NCBI GenBank assembly: GCA_039720395.1
Contig: CM077831.1
Location: 7,242,333-7,306,332, forward strand
Length of the DNA stretch: 64,000 bases
Reading direction: 5' to 3'
From: Liquidambar formosana
Lineage: Eukaryota > Streptophyta > Magnoliopsida > Saxifragales > Altingiaceae
This document shows, piece after piece, positions 23,893-37,249 of the stretch. The notes beneath the pieces are model-generated. The model worked only from the letters and a program-made list of their open reading frames with translations. It had not been told where the DNA came from and ran no database searches. Every line of letters starts with the position of its first letter. The first letter of the stretch is position 1. The position numbers and the translations under genes were made by a program.

Positions 23893-25398
23893 TATGTCCA
23901 TGGAGTTAGAGTTGAGAATATGGAATTACAAAGAGTTGTAATTTTGAGACTATAGATATATCTCTGTACTAAACTCCTAAAGCATTCCTAGTTGAAGGTT
24001 CACTATGATGGACAGTAATGAACCATAGGACTAGCACTTGTTAGGTTGACTCTATAGGAGGATAGCTAGTCTCAAGCTATTTGTGTGGAGACACTACAAC
24101 CAACAAGTGGGTGCCTATTACGAGAATAGGTACACTGAATGTGACCAAAGATATGAGATAAACTGAATGGAGTTTTTCCTGCCTATCAATCAGTTTCTTA
24201 TTGTTATAGGGGTACAAGTAATCCTTAGACCTGAGACACCATAGTTGTCCTATGCATGTAGCTTTAGAAGTTTGATAACACTAAGTGCAAATCCTATTCA
24301 GGGGTTTGCAAAGGTGTTCATTGGCCCTATTGCTATGTGTATGAAGGCATGTGAGTGATCAACAAGGGATCCATCACTCTCAGGAAAAAGAGAGAGAATG
24401 TCTCATATAGCATTCATAATATAACTCATTAAATCCATGGCCATGGTAGGATGAATATGAAAAGAGTTTCATGAGTTCATCAATGAGTTGATATCTATGA
24501 ATGAGTATAAAGTAATTGAACTAGGGACTTGACAGACTTCCATGTCCTATTAGTTCAATTGGAGACATTGTGTTGAAGGAAGGATGCAATTGTAACCTAT
24601 AAACTATAACAGAAGGGTTCTTTGTAAATGACTATTCACCTCATTAAGGACCACACCATGAGCCATATGCTAGGTGTTACTCATGGTTAGTAGAAGCCCT
24701 AATTGATATAAGTGAGTTATAATCAATTAGGGAATTGGAAGGAGTTCCAATTAGACCCTAAATGGAAAGAGTTCCATTGTGCACACCTTGTGCTATTCCT
24801 ACTACTTAATGATGTGAACCCAATGGGTCACACACTGATCATGCAAGAAGGGCTTTAAAGTCTATGAGAGAAAGGGTTTTAGTGAATAAAGAATAGTTCT
24901 TTATGGGCCTATTTGTATTTGATACAAATAATAGGGGTTAATGTGCAATTAAGAGTAATTACACATAACCCTATTAGGGTTTCTTCCCCATGGCCAGCCC
25001 CCTTTAGTGGGCTGCCTATATAAGTCACACTTATGTATGACATGGCATAAGAGGCTTGCACAATAAACCCTAGCCGTCCAGCCCTTTGGAGGCTCTCTTC
25101 GCTCTCTCTCTCTTCTCCACCTCTAGCAACAACAAGGAAGAAGAAAGAAAAGGCTTGAAGCTCTAGCTAGGTGTGGATACCGTTGGAGGCAGCACACTTG
25201 GGCTGCTCATTCACCGCTGTCCAGAGTAGAAGCTTGGAGCAAAATGGAGAAGACAAAAATCCTGTAAGTGTTCTAACCCTCTTCGTAGTTAGGGTTTGAT
25301 TTTGTGTTATGCATAGTTAGATTCATGGGATTGGGAATCGTAGGAAAAATTTTTTATATTCCGCACTTCTATTTTTCCCTCTTGTTCGATTCCCAACA
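23741..25398 (+). repeat. 5' LTR of N2 (1658 bp)
   Basis: TGTTAGGATTATGCCC at the start, CGATTCCCAACA at the end, then the primer site. It holds a TATA box at 25017 and a CT microsatellite near 25103. The 3' part (about 25140-25398) includes the conserved GGTGTGGATACCGTTGGAGG block seen in all family members. Confidence 0.95.
25017..25024 (+). promoter_or_regulatory. TATA box of N2 5' LTR
   Basis: TATATAAG followed by TCACAC. The same motif is in the N1 LTR (13053), and its counterpart in the 3' LTR lies near 33052. It probably sets the U3/R boundary. Confidence 0.6.
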
Positions 25399-25399
25399 G

Positions 25400-25412
25400 T
25401 GGTATCAGAGCC
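25400..25412 (+). promoter_or_regulatory. Primer binding site of N2 (iMet tRNA type)
   Basis: TGGTATCAGAGCC, one base after the LTR end. Standard copia minus-strand primer site. Confidence 0.92.
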
Positions 25413-28400
25413 ATGATTATGCATAATACAAAATACATATGGGCTGGTAATTATGGTGTAGTTGAATGATTCAAAAATCTGGAAAAGTTTTCTGCATAAT
25501 TGGTTTTCCTCCATGGCTGAACCTAGGGTTTGGAACCCTAGGTCAATTCTCTTCTACTCCTCTTCTAATTGATGGTTAAGTGTAGCCATGGATGCAATAG
25601 GTTGCATAGGGTTTGAGTTTGGAGAAGAAGAATAAGGAAACTAGGGTTTTATAAAACTGTTATGAACAGTTTTCATGGTAGCCATGAAAAACCGTCATCT
25701 TGTTTTGCATGCCGAATTCAGAGTTCTTCTCCAAAATTTTTGAGCCATATATGGTTAGAAAGCTCTTTGAATAAGCTTTCCAACCCAACAAACGGTGCGT
25801 CAATCCGAGTTCTGTAGTGAAAGTTATGAATTTTTTACTACAGGCTGTCTGGAAAGACAGTTTTGCTCGGGAATGATGCAATAGCCACAACTTTGAGTTA
25901 TTGATGGAGATCAAAGGCATGGCAATGGTTGCCACCACTTGGGTTATGTTCTAGACATGTTAGGGAAAGGTTCCCAAGCATTTAGATGCATCATAATTGG
26001 ATTAAGATGCTAGAACAGAAGGAAGAAGGAGAAGAACACCATGGAGGCTGAATCTGGGTTTTAGAACCCTAAGGTTCTTGCAATTAATTCTAATTAAAGC
26101 TTCTGTATTTATGATGGAAGATCATTGTAGGATCATTATATATCATGTGTATATGATTTTCTTTAAGTTTCAAAAAGGTTTTGATGGAAAAAGATTCAAA
26201 AAGTTTGAAAATTTTTCATGAACAGCATAGCAGATTTTCTCTGCAGAAAAGTCATCAATGGAGTTTTGATTAGAACTTGAGTTAGGGAACTCCAAATTGC
26301 ATGAAACCAATTGCATTAGTTTCCTAAGACATGTAGGATACTGGGAAAATTCGTTTGGTAGCCTAATTCATTCATCTTGCTGGGTTTTAAATCAATTTCT
26401 GATCATGGACAGTGTGCTGTCAAATTCTGGGCAGCCTACTGTTGTTTTAATTGTTTAAAACAATTGGTGATGATTTGATCATCCAAACCTCTTCTATTAG
26501 CTTAGTATTTCATGTAGGGACATGATACAAAAGCTGGTTTCAATGGAGGAGTCGAATTGGTAACGATTTAGAAGCTATTGTACGTGACCTTCAAGGTCTG
26601 CAACAATGGCTCCAGCAGTGGGTTTTGGAAACCCTGATTGTTCTTGATGATGGCAGCCACTTCCACCACTTCTCACGTGTCCAGAGGCTTGTCCCACACC
26701 CCTAGGATGTTCTCCCATGGCTGGTCATGGCCTCCCACAGTCGTTGGTGGCCATGGCAGCCTAGCCAAGCTCAGGCAGCCCCCTGGTAGTGACGGCTGCA
26801 TAGAGTTAAGGATGAAACCCTAATTTTGAGTTAATGATGAAACCCTAATTTCATTATGGCATTAATTAAAACCCTAATTGGAATATTAATTACCTTAATT
26901 AAGAGTTAATGATTGGTCATTAAATGACCAATCATGGTTATTGATTGTTAGGGCATAATTAATACCATTAATGATGTCTAGGGTTAGGGTTTTGGAAACC
27001 CTAATTAGTGTAATTAATTAAGGGTAATTAATACCCTATTTGGCATTAATTAAACCCTAATCCCTTTTATTAAATACCATATGAACCTAGGGTTTTAATG
27101 ATTGGACATTAAATGACCAATCATAAGGAATTTAATGATTAGGGCTAGCATTTAGGGTTTAGGGTTATGCATTTAGGGTTTAGGGTTTTAGGAAACCCTA
27201 ATACACTAATTCATCATTTAATTGATTTTATTTAATTCCCACGTTAATTATTTAATTAATATTGATTAATTTTGTAATGTTTTAAATGGTTTAAAATACA
27301 ATTGGGGATTAAATCAAAATCTGGAAATTCTTAATTAAATGAAATTGTTTTGTTTAAATAAGGAAACCCTAATATTGAATATTAGAGTTATTTTAGGAAA
27401 CTTTTTATGTTTCTAGTAATTTGATTAATTGAAACTAAATGTCTTAAATATTAAGACTTTATTTAATTCTGGATATTTTTGTTTAAACCTAATAAGATTA
27501 GGATGCATTAATGAGATTAATGTAAATCATTCAAGAGAATTACCATAATGCCCATATGTTTTAATGCTTACAGTTTTTCTTTACATTATGCAATGAGATT
27601 GTATGTATGTGCTTGGATGATGATTATGGACTATACCCTTTAAACCAATTGTGATTGGCCGTCTTATGAATGGGATGTTATTATTTACAAGAGTTGTAAT
27701 TTTATTAAGGTGATGTAATTTATTTGGGGCTTGCATGCCACCTTCCCTCTCCCTCTCTCTCTATCATTCTCTTATGTACCCCACATTCCCCTTATGTATC
27801 CCTTTCTTTAAATTATGTAAATGTTATGTAATCGAGAGCGCACTAAGGAGCATGGTGGACCCAAAGGAGCATGATAGAGCCCAACAAGCCAATGGTGGAG
27901 ACCATCAAGCCAAGGGAGCAGATTGAAGGACTTGAAAGCTTAGAGAAGTTTTTCAAGAAAGCATGCATGTTACGAATGGTTTATTTTACGATCACCTACA
28001 CCCACCTTAGACCTTGGATTCAATCTATTGGCTTGGATTGAATCCTCTCAAAGTCCATAATCATCATAGTGGGAGCATTTATTTATGAGATAATTGTATT
28101 AGCTCCAGTACCATAGTTTGGTATATGTTACCTATTCATTTAGGGACTAATATCAAAATATGATACTTTATATATGTTGATATATAATAGCATGCGATGT
28201 ATGATTTATAATAGCATAAGATGTATGATTATAAATAGCATAATTTATATGTTTAAATTTTGATACATAGGATGCATGTTAATTTGATGAGACCCTTTAA
28301 AACCCCTCTTATTTAATATTAAGTTGAAAATGGAGAAGTCATTGGGGAATGAATTCTTCATTGCCTTCCATCATTATAGGATCATCTAACGTCCCTTAAT

Positions 28401-28862
28401 GTGGGTACCTGGCTGCAGACATGTAGGAGCTACCCATGTTAAAGACATTACTTGAAACTATCACATATGAGATATCATGGGGTGCCTAAACTGGTATATA
28501 CCAAGAAACTAACATGTGAGGTATATATTTGGCGAAACATACCTGTGTGAATGATGGGTTTAACTTAACTAGGGAAGTATTCCAAGAAACTAACATGTGA
28601 GGAGTATGTTCCCTAGAGGCAAAACGATTGGAACTTGCTTATGAAGCAATAGACAAAGAGTTGTCTTCTTATTGTGGGTTAGAAGCCAAGAAACTAACAT
28701 GTGAGGCTTCTAGGTCACAGTGGGACCCCAATCCCCATTAGGAATGAGATTCCCGAATTCCATTAGAGGGTGTATGGAATTTGATAAAATAGTGGGAGGT
28801 ACCATATGATTAAAGACCCAATCATTATGGATAAAAATGAAATCTAATTCTCTGTTTATGTA
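25413..28862 (+). other. Long leader of N2
   Basis: Same organisation as the N1 leader. It keeps the hairpins AACTGTT-ATG-AACAGTT (near 25655), CATGG/CCATG (near 25675), CTGTCT-GGAA-AGACAG (near 25847), GACAG/CTGTC (near 26407) and AATTGTT/AACAATT (near 26450). Telo-box motifs (AAACCCTAA) are dense at 26815-27200. A proline/histidine-rich 61-residue frame at 26638 is not conserved in the other copies and is not called. Confidence 0.7.
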
Positions 28863-31767
28863 GATTACCTAATTACTCACCTCAAAACCCCTATTTCCTA
28901 ATATATAGGATATTGATAGTTTGACTAAACCCGATTTCTTTGATTGACTTAGGAAATTGAGAATTGTTCTCAATTTCAAAAGATTGTTTATATGCTATTA
29001 GGCCTTTTATTAAAGGCCCTCCATAAAACATCCTAAGAAGAAAAAGACACTATGCGCAATTAGCATCTTGTTGCCATGCTATATGATAGTATTGATGACT
29101 AATGAGCTTCAGAAGCAAAATTAGTCAATGCAAGTGCCTTTGATGTCCTACATCACATACAAAGGTTGTATTGTGAGTAAAATAATACTATAAAGTATAG
29201 TACTTGTAAAGGACTTCTTCTGGACTAGGATGTAATAAAAGTTGTTTATTAATAATCATTCTTTTGAAAAATGATTAATCACATAGAATAGCTTGAGAAG
29301 CTAGATGTGATTTAAAATGGAAGCATAGAGGAAAGCAAGTCTTGAAAAGTCAAAGACAAAGAAATATAATTATTTTGTAGTAAACATAAGGTATTGTAAA
29401 GGGAACTTGATAAAGTATCAGTCTTCCTAGAAGAACCAAACTTTTGAAGTTTTGGTTCATGCTCTAAACTAAATTGTTGATTAGTTCTGCTTCTTGTTTT
29501 TTGGATTCTAGTGTAATCTAAATCGAAGCAGAAAGTTAAGTAGATAATAAGTTACCTTTAAAAATTTTAATAGAGCAAAAGTTGCTAGATTAATTTTGGG
29601 AACTTATTTCTTAACTAGGTCATTTAAGACATTCTAGAAATTTGATTTCTGAATTTAAATGACTAATTAGAGCGAATGCAATGTATTCCGAGAATACAAG
29701 AGATGTAGAGACTCTCATTTAAATGTAACGATTATGACTTGGTTATGAGATGACCAAACCTATCTTTTACTTGGTGAAGTGAAAGAGTTACATTTATAAT
29801 TTGACTAATACATTGTGATGTATATAGTCATGTAAAGCATGCATTCAATTACAGTAGACTCATCTTAGAATACCATAGCTCAATGGTGAATCTAAGAGAA
29901 TGAATTGAATCCTATTAAGATATGGTTTGATCCATGATGAGTTTTACTAATGTATCCATCTAGGATATACCTTAAAATTGCTACATATTGATAATTTAGG
30001 GTTCACTCCAGTTTTGTCCCAATTATATCAGATATGATATGGGAAGAAACCCAACTTAAAGAAGTTAAGGCTTGGGCTTGTGCTACGTTTGTCTGGAAAC
30101 ATAATGTAGACAATCTGGAAATAAGGTCAAGTAAGTGTTGAATTGTGGTATATCCTAAAAGTGGTTGGGATAGTATTTCTATTACTCTAATGAACAAAAG
30201 TTGTCCATTAGGATGATTGCTGGATTTTCTTGAGAAATAGTTCATTCAAGAAAGATGCAAAAGTAGATAGAATTTACAGAATTGTTTGTAAAGCCACAAA
30301 CCAACAAAGATCCAACCCTTGCCCCTATTGAGGCAAAACCTTTAATTACACCACATTCTTTTCATAGATCAAATTGGATATTTCTTTAACATAAGAGAGA
30401 TATTGTATCTCCATTAGAATGTGAAAGAATTGTTCTTTGGTGATAAAGATCACCAAGATAATCCTATTGATTATGATTAGGCGATGTTTGACATCAACTT
30501 GAGAAATGACTAAGTGTCATTAAATCCAATATGGACAGGTAGAGACCTAAAAGGCTTGGCTATTTAAGAATGTTTTCAACATAGGCAAAAGTTGTCTATA
30601 AAGAAACTTGTTTGATAATAGTTATGCTGAAATCCATTTGGATCTTGTTATCTATAAACACACATTTTGAATATAAGATATGTCAAAAAGGATATAAAGA
30701 TGTTATATCAAATGGTGAAAAACCATAAAAGTGTGTAAATTATAGAAGTCTATTAATAGACTACAAGGTTCTCATAATTAGAACATCTATAAAGTTGAAG
30801 TAATCAAATTGTTTGATTTCTCTCATTGTATAGATGGACCATGAGTGTATAAAAGGTTAGTGGGAGTGCTATCGTTTTTCTTTATCCTAAGTATAGATGA
30901 CATCCTAATCATTATGAATGATATATGAATGTTATCTAATGTAAAGTTTTGGTTTTTGGAGAAAAACTAATTCATGAAAGATTTGGCAAAAGCATTCAAC
31001 AAGATCTATAGAGATAGATCATATAGATTGCTAAGTATCTCCAAATCACTAAACATAGTTGAAATGTTGAAGGAGTTCAACATGGAGAATTCTAAGGGAG
31101 GTCTGATTTGCTTCAGATAAGAATTCATTATTCAAGGGTATGTGCCCTAGGATAATACAAGTAAGGTTCTTAAAGTGTTAAGAAGCCTTATTCTACACTA
31201 TGTATTGAACCTGATATCTATTATGTTGTAATTGTTACAAATAGTTATCAGTCAATTCAAATTTGGAATATTGGATTGTATATGGAAATTGTAAACTCAT
31301 AGTAGATGGGTATATGGATTTGGATATAATCCATAGGGGGTATATTTTATATTCACTTTAGTTGGTGAAATACTTAATGGAAGAACTGTATGAAAGATAC
31401 AGTGGATTCCATTATTAAGGGTGAATTAATTGTCGCATTGTCTAGGAGACTGTTTGGATCTATAAGTTCATTTAGAACTTGGAGTTGTTCCTTCCATTGA
31501 GTTGCCCACACCTTGTTTTGTGACAACAATGGGTCTATAGCTCAAGTATAGGAATCACGGTCTCATCAAAAGTCCAAACACATAGAGCGACAATTCCAAG
31601 TGATTAGAGGAATCATTGGAAAAGGTAATAGATACATTACAGAAGATGTTATCTACATAAGTTTTTGTAGACCTACTGACTAAAGCTTTAAAACATAATT
31701 GGTTATGTCTAAGACCAACATCTTGAGAAGATAGGTATGCGATACATGGTCAATTGGCTTTAGTGCA
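28863..31767 (+). pseudogene. Decayed gag-pol relics of N2
   Basis: Recognisable pieces in copia order: gag start (28870-28990), gag middle (29100-29170), integrase (about 29840-30000, with the AATGGTGAATCTAAGAGAA stretch) and RNase H end (about 31480-31720). The stops and deletions are largely the same as in N1 at 3311-9032; for example CTCAATGGTGAATCTAAGAG stands in both where the open copy at 37720 has a different, open reading. No product is possible. Confidence 0.75.
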
Positions 31768-31777
31768 AGTGGGAGAT
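31768..31777 (+). promoter_or_regulatory. Polypurine tract of N2
   Basis: AGTGGGAGAT immediately before the 3' LTR, identical to that of N1. Confidence 0.75.
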
Positions 31778-33433
31778 TGTTAGGATTATGCCCTAGAGCC
31801 AATCATGGAGATGATTGTTTAGGGATTAGGAACAATCATTTGATTTCATTTATGTATGTCACATTTATTATTGATTTAATAAAAGGGCTTATTCTATTAT
31901 GTTTATATGCATCATTTATATTTACATAATATGTCCATGGAGTTAGAGTTGAGAATATGGAATTACAAAGAGTTGTAATTTTGAGACTATAGATATCTCT
32001 GTACTAAACTCCTAAAGCATTCCTAGTTGAAGGTTCACTATGATGGACAGTAATGAACCATAGGACTAGCACTTGTTAGGTTGACTCTATAGGAGGATAG
32101 CTAGTCTCAAGCTATTTGTGTGGAGACACTACAACCAACAAGTGGGTGCCTATTACGAGAATAGGTACACTGAATGTGACCAAAGATATGAGATAAACTG
32201 AATGGAGTTTTTCCTGCCTATCAATTAGTTTCTTATTGTTATAGTGGTACAAGTAATCCTTAGACCTGAGACACCATAGTTGTCTTATGCATGTAGCTTT
32301 AGAAGTTTGATAACACTAAGTGCAAATCCTATTCTAGGGTTTGCAAAGGTGTTCATTGGCCCTATTGCTATGTGTATGAAGGCATGTGAGTGATCAACAA
32401 GGGATCCATCACTCTCAGGAAAAAGAGAGAGAATGTCTCATATAGCATTCATAATATAACTCATTAAATCCATGGCCATGGTAGGATGAATATGAAAAGA
32501 GTTTCATGAGTTCATCAATGAGTTGATATCTATGAATGAGTATAAAGTAATTGAACTAGGGACTTGACAGACTTCCATGTCCTATTAGTTCAATTGGAGA
32601 CATTGTGTTGAAGGAAGGATGCAATTGTAACCTATAAACTATAACAGAAGGGTTCTTTGTAAATGACTATTCACCTCATTAAGGACCACACCATGAGCCA
32701 TATGCTAGGTGTTACTCATGGTTAGTAGAAGCCCTAATTGATATAAGTGAGTTATAATCAATTAGGGAATTGGAAGGAGTTCCAATTAGACCCTAAATGG
32801 AAAGAGTTCCATTGTGCACACCTTGTGCTATTCCTACTACTTAATGATGTGAACCCAATGGGTCACACACTGATCATGCAAGAAGGGCTTTAAAGTCTAT
32901 GAGAGAAAGGGTTTTAGTGAATAAAGAATAGTTCTTTATGGGCCTATTTGTATTTGATACAAATAATAGGGGTTAATGTGCAATTAAGAGTAATTACACA
33001 TAACCCTATTAGAGTTTCTTCCCCATGGCCAGCCCCCTTTAGTGGGCTGCCTATATAAGTCACACTTATGTGTGACATGGCATAAGAGGCTTGCACAATA
33101 AACCCTAGCTGTCCAGCCCTTTGGAGGCTCTCTTCTCTCTCTCTCTCTTCTCCACCTCTAGCAACAACAAGGAAGAAGAAAGAAAAGGCTTGAAGCTCTA
33201 GCTAGGTGTGGATACCGTTGGAGGCAGCACACTTGGGCTGCTCATTCACTGCTGTCCGGAGTAGAAGCTTGGAGCAAAATGGAGAAGACAAAAATCCTGT
33301 AAGTGTTCTAACCCTCTTCGTAGTTAGGGTTTGATTTTGTGTTATGCATAGTTAGATTCATGGGATTGGGAATCGTAGGAAAAATTTTTTATATTCCGCA
33401 CTTCTATTTTTCCCTCTTGTTCGATTCCCAACA
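31778..33433 (+). repeat. 3' LTR of N2 (1656 bp)
   Basis: Pairs with 23741-25398 and is followed directly by TSD CCGAG. The 2-bp length difference is the missing AT in the run GATATATCTC, here GATATCTC. Confidence 0.95.
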
Positions 33434-35558
33434 CCGAGAGTATCTGGATACTCTAAAGAGCCGACCTTCGGAAGGTATGGATCATGCTCTAAACTAAATG
33501 TTAGTTTTGCTTCCACTTGGGTACTTAATTCTAATGTGAATTTTGAATTCCATACAGGATCTAGTGGGAAGCAGAAGGCTGAGTAGAAGCGGAGTATCCC
33601 TTCGAGTAGAGAATGGAGCAAAGTGTTGCTGTATTAGCTATAGGACTCGCTGCTTGACTCCACCTGAAGGAGTAGTTTAGAATTAATAAGCTATCTTTAC
33701 ATTCCAGAAGTTTTAAAGAAACATTATCTTTATTTTAGTTTAGCCTAAACAATGTTTTATTTTGATTTAATAAATGTTTTTATGAAGAGTTCATTACTTC
33801 TGGAATTTATAGCATTTATCTTCTAAACCACGTTGCAAACATGAATTGCATAAAGCATGATAGCTCTAATATTGAATGCTAATAAACCCAAGAGAACAAT
33901 AGATGAGAACTAATACATAATGATGTATGTAGAGGATTCTCTTACTTTACAACCTTTACCGATGATTCGTTCTAGGTTTGGGTTTGTATACTTAATGAAG
34001 TACAAGTCTGAAACATTTGAAAGGTTCAAAGAATTCAAATATGAAGTAGAGAAACAAACCGGTAAAAGTATTAAAGCTCTTCGATTAGATCGGGGAGGCG
34101 AATATTTAACCAGTTAATTTTCAGATCAACTTGTTTAAATAGGCATTCAAATGGACACCTCTTGGAACACCATAACTTAATGGTGTGTCAGAAAGGAGGA
34201 AGAGGACCTTATTGGATATGGTCCAATCCATGATAAGTTACAATGACCTAATATCATCCTTGTTAGGATATGCCCTAGAAATTGCCGCGTACCTGTGAAA
34301 CAGAGTTCAAACCAAGGCTGTCCCTTAAGACCTATATGAGATATGGAAAGGGAAGCACCAAACCTTAAACATGTTAAGGTATGGGGTTGCACTGCATATG
34401 TAGAGACACATGATGTAACCAAATTGGAAATCAAGATAACTTAAATGTAGGTTTGTGGTTTATCCTAAAAGGAGTTTAGGATATCATATCTATCATCCTA
34501 ATGAACAAAAGTGTTTGTTAGTAAGTTTGCAATCTTTCTTAAAAAAGAATTTATTCAAGAAGGAGGCAATAACAGGAAAATAGAACTCAAAGAGTTGTCT
34601 AATGAGACACAAACCAAAATTGATGCAACCCCTGTCCCTGTTGAGACAGAACCCGTTATTGTACCATGATTGTACAAAGGGTTAGTGGGGGTACGATTAC
34701 ATTTATGGTCCTATAAGTGGATGACATTCTACTTATAAGGAATAATGTAGAGATGTTGTCAAAAGTGAAAAATTGGTTTTTCACAAAGTTTTTCCATAAA
34801 AGATTTGGAAGAAGCATCCTATATTCTGGGAATGGAGGTCTATAGAGATAGATCTTAAAGGATGCTAAGTCTCTCCTAGTCAAAGTACATAGACAAGATT
34901 TTGAAAGAGTTCAAAATGCATGATTCCAAAAGGAGGTCTAATTCCTGTCAGACATGGAATCAAGTTGTCTATAACTAAAAGACTAGATATCAGTTTTGCT
35001 GTAAATGTTATGGGCAGATATCAGGCAGACCCAGATAAGGAACACTAGGAAGCAGTCAAGGCTATCCTTAAGTTCTTGAGAAGAACTAAAGGACCTATGC
35101 CTTGCCTATGGAGAAAGAAACTTGAAATGGTTGGTAGAACGGATACAGATTTTCAATCTGACAATGATGATAGGAGATCAACATCGAGGTATGTTCTCAC
35201 CTTAAATGGTGGAGCTGTAAATTTGAGCGCATTGCTGCATGTTTGGATGAGTAAGTTCATTGCAGAACTAGGAGTGGTTCCTGACATTGAGAAGCCTTTA
35301 CTATTGTTTTTGTGACAACAATAAGGCTATTGCTCAAGACAAGGATCCACGGTCTCATCAAAAGTCCAAACTTTAAGCGACGATTCCAAGTGATTAGAGA
35401 GATCATTGGAAGTGATGACATATACATATAGAAGTTTAATACAACAGAGAATAAAGAAGACCCCTTTACTAAAGCTGTGACCCAAGTGTGTTGGATCACT
35501 ACCGACAAGATATGGGTATGAGATACATGGTGGATTGGCTGTAGTGCAAATGGAAGAT
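33434..35558 (+). pseudogene. Remainder of element B: gag tail and decayed pol
   Basis: Gag resumes at 33439 with EYLDTLK, the residues expected just after the knuckle, then runs into stops. A decayed stretch follows. An integrase piece at 33976-34115 reads FVYLMKYKSETF, then EVEKQTGKSIKALRLDRGGE. Further integrase lies at 34150-34560 with stops and frame changes. Around 34640-34680 the sequence jumps from the post-integrase linker (VPVETEPVIVP type) directly into reverse transcriptase near the VDD motif, so much of RT is deleted. The RNase H end at 35076-35315 has DTDFQSDNDDRRSTSRYVLTLNGGA. The element ends at a purine tract near 35549. It cannot supply Pol. Confidence 0.8.
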
Positions 35559-37249
35559 TGTTAGGATTCTGCCCTAGAGCCAATCATAGAGATGATTGTT
35601 TAGGGATTAGGAACAATCAATTGATTTCATTTATATATGTCACATTTATTATTGATTTAATAAAAGGGCTTACTCTATTATGTTTATATGCATCATTTAT
35701 ATTTACATAATATGTCCACGGAGTTAGAGTTGAGAATATGAAATTACAAAGGGTTGTAATTTTGAGACTCTAAATATATCTCTGTACTAAACTCCTAAAT
35801 CATTCCTAGTTGAAGGTTCACTATGATGGACAGTAATGAACCATAGGACTAGCACTTGTTAGGTTGACTCTATAAGAGGATAGCTAGTCTCAAGCTATTT
35901 GTGTGGAGACACTACAACCAACAAGTGGGTGCCTATTATAAGAATAAGTACACTGAATGTGACCAAAGATATGAGATAAACTAAATGGAGTTTTAACCTT
36001 CCTGTCAATCAGTTTCTCATTGTTATAGTGGTACAAGTAATCCTTAGACCTGAGACACCATGGTTGTCTTATGCATGTAGCTTTAGAAGTTTGATAACAC
36101 TAAGTGCAGATCCTATTCAGGGGTCTGTAAAGGTGTTCATTGGCCCTACTGCTATGTGTGTGAAGGCATATGAGTGATCAACAAGGAATCCATCACTCTC
36201 AGGAAAAAGAGAGTGAATGTTTCATACAGCATTCATTGAATATAACTCATTAAATCCATGGGCCCATGGTAGAATGAATATGGAAAGGAGTTTCCATAAG
36301 TTTATCATTGAGTTGATATTAATGAATGAGTATAAAGTAATTGAACTAGGGACTTGACAGACTTCCATGTCCTATTAGTTCAATTGGAGACATTGTGTTG
36401 ATGGAAGGATGGAATTGTAACCTATAAACTATAACAGAAGGGTTCTTTGTAAATGGCTATTCACCTCATTAATGACCACACCATGAGCCATATGCTAGGT
36501 GTTACTCATGGTTAGTAGAAGCCCTAATTGATATAAATGAGTTATAATCAATTAGGGAATTGAAAGGAGTTTCAATTAGACCCTTAATGGAAAGTGTTCT
36601 ATTGTGCACAACATGTGTTATTCCTACTACTTGATGATGTGAACCCAATGGGTCACACATTGATCATGCTAAGAAAGCTTGAAATTCTATGAGAGAAAGG
36701 GCATAAGTGAATAAAAGAATTGTTCTTAAGGGACAAGTTTGTATTTGATATAAACTAGAGGGCTTATTGTGTAATTAAAGAGTAATTACATAAAACCAAT
36801 TAGGGTTAGAAGTCCCCTATGGCCGGCCCTATGTGGAGGCTATATATAGCCTCATGTCATGTGATGACATTAACACAATTGGTATTCCTAAGTGCTGGCC
36901 GAAATTCACTAAGGGGCTTTCTCTCTCTCTCCCTCTTCTCCACCTCTAGCAACAACTAGGAAGAAGAAGGAAAGGACTTCAAGCTCAAGCTAGGTGTGGA
37001 TACCATTAGAGGCAGCACACTTGGGCTGCTCATTCACCGCTGTCCGGAGATAAAGATTGGAGTAAAAAGGAGAAGACAAAGCTTGGAGCATAAAGGAGAA
37101 GACATTAATCAACTATAAGTAATCCTAACTCTCTTGGTAGTTAGGGTTTATGTTTTTGTATTATGCATAATCGGATTCATGGGTTTGGGAATCGTAGGAA
37201 AATTTTAATTCCGCTTTTGTAGTTTTCCTCCCTAGTTAGATTCCCAACA
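35559..37249 (+). repeat. 3' LTR of element B (1691 bp)
   Basis: TGTTAGGATTCTGCCC to AGATTCCCAACA. It differs visibly from the N2 LTRs (for example GGCCGGCCC near 36822) and is closer to M1. The following TGTTC would be its TSD. The sequence after it is a minus-strand LTR fragment. Confidence 0.88.

Larger units (their letters stand above)
23741..33433 (+). mobile_element. Complete non-autonomous copia element N2 (9693 bp)
   Basis: LTRs at 23741-25398 and 31778-33433, with TSD CCGAG at 23736-23740 and 33434-33438. The iMet-type primer site is at 25400 and the purine tract at 31768. It is inserted in the gag of element B; removing it restores the gag reading across the junction. By eye the two LTRs differ at about a dozen bases plus one 2-base deletion (near 31995), so insertion is recent. 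Even so, the internal 6.4 kb contains only gag and pol relics, with the same lesions as N1. It therefore moved while already defective. Confidence 0.93.
19476..37249 (+). mobile_element. Copia element B, lacking its 5' LTR and split by N2
   Basis: The leader begins around 19476 without LTR or primer site, followed by gag (22927), a pol relic (33434-35558) and a 3' LTR (35559-37249). N2 is inserted inside gag. The gag and integrase style (MAHLNPLSKILDINRLTGPN; EVEKQTGKSIKALRLDRGGE) is Ty1/copia. I would place it near the Tork/Angela group from memory of the motif style. B is the only copy in the window whose gag is still open up to the insertion point, so it resembles the autonomous parent of the N1/N2 family. 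Confidence 0.8.

Noticed and set aside
26638..26823. Frame of 61 codons with His/Pro/Trp in the N2 leader.
   Set aside because: The same region in N1 is open only on the opposite strand and with different limits, and B lacks it, so it is not conserved.
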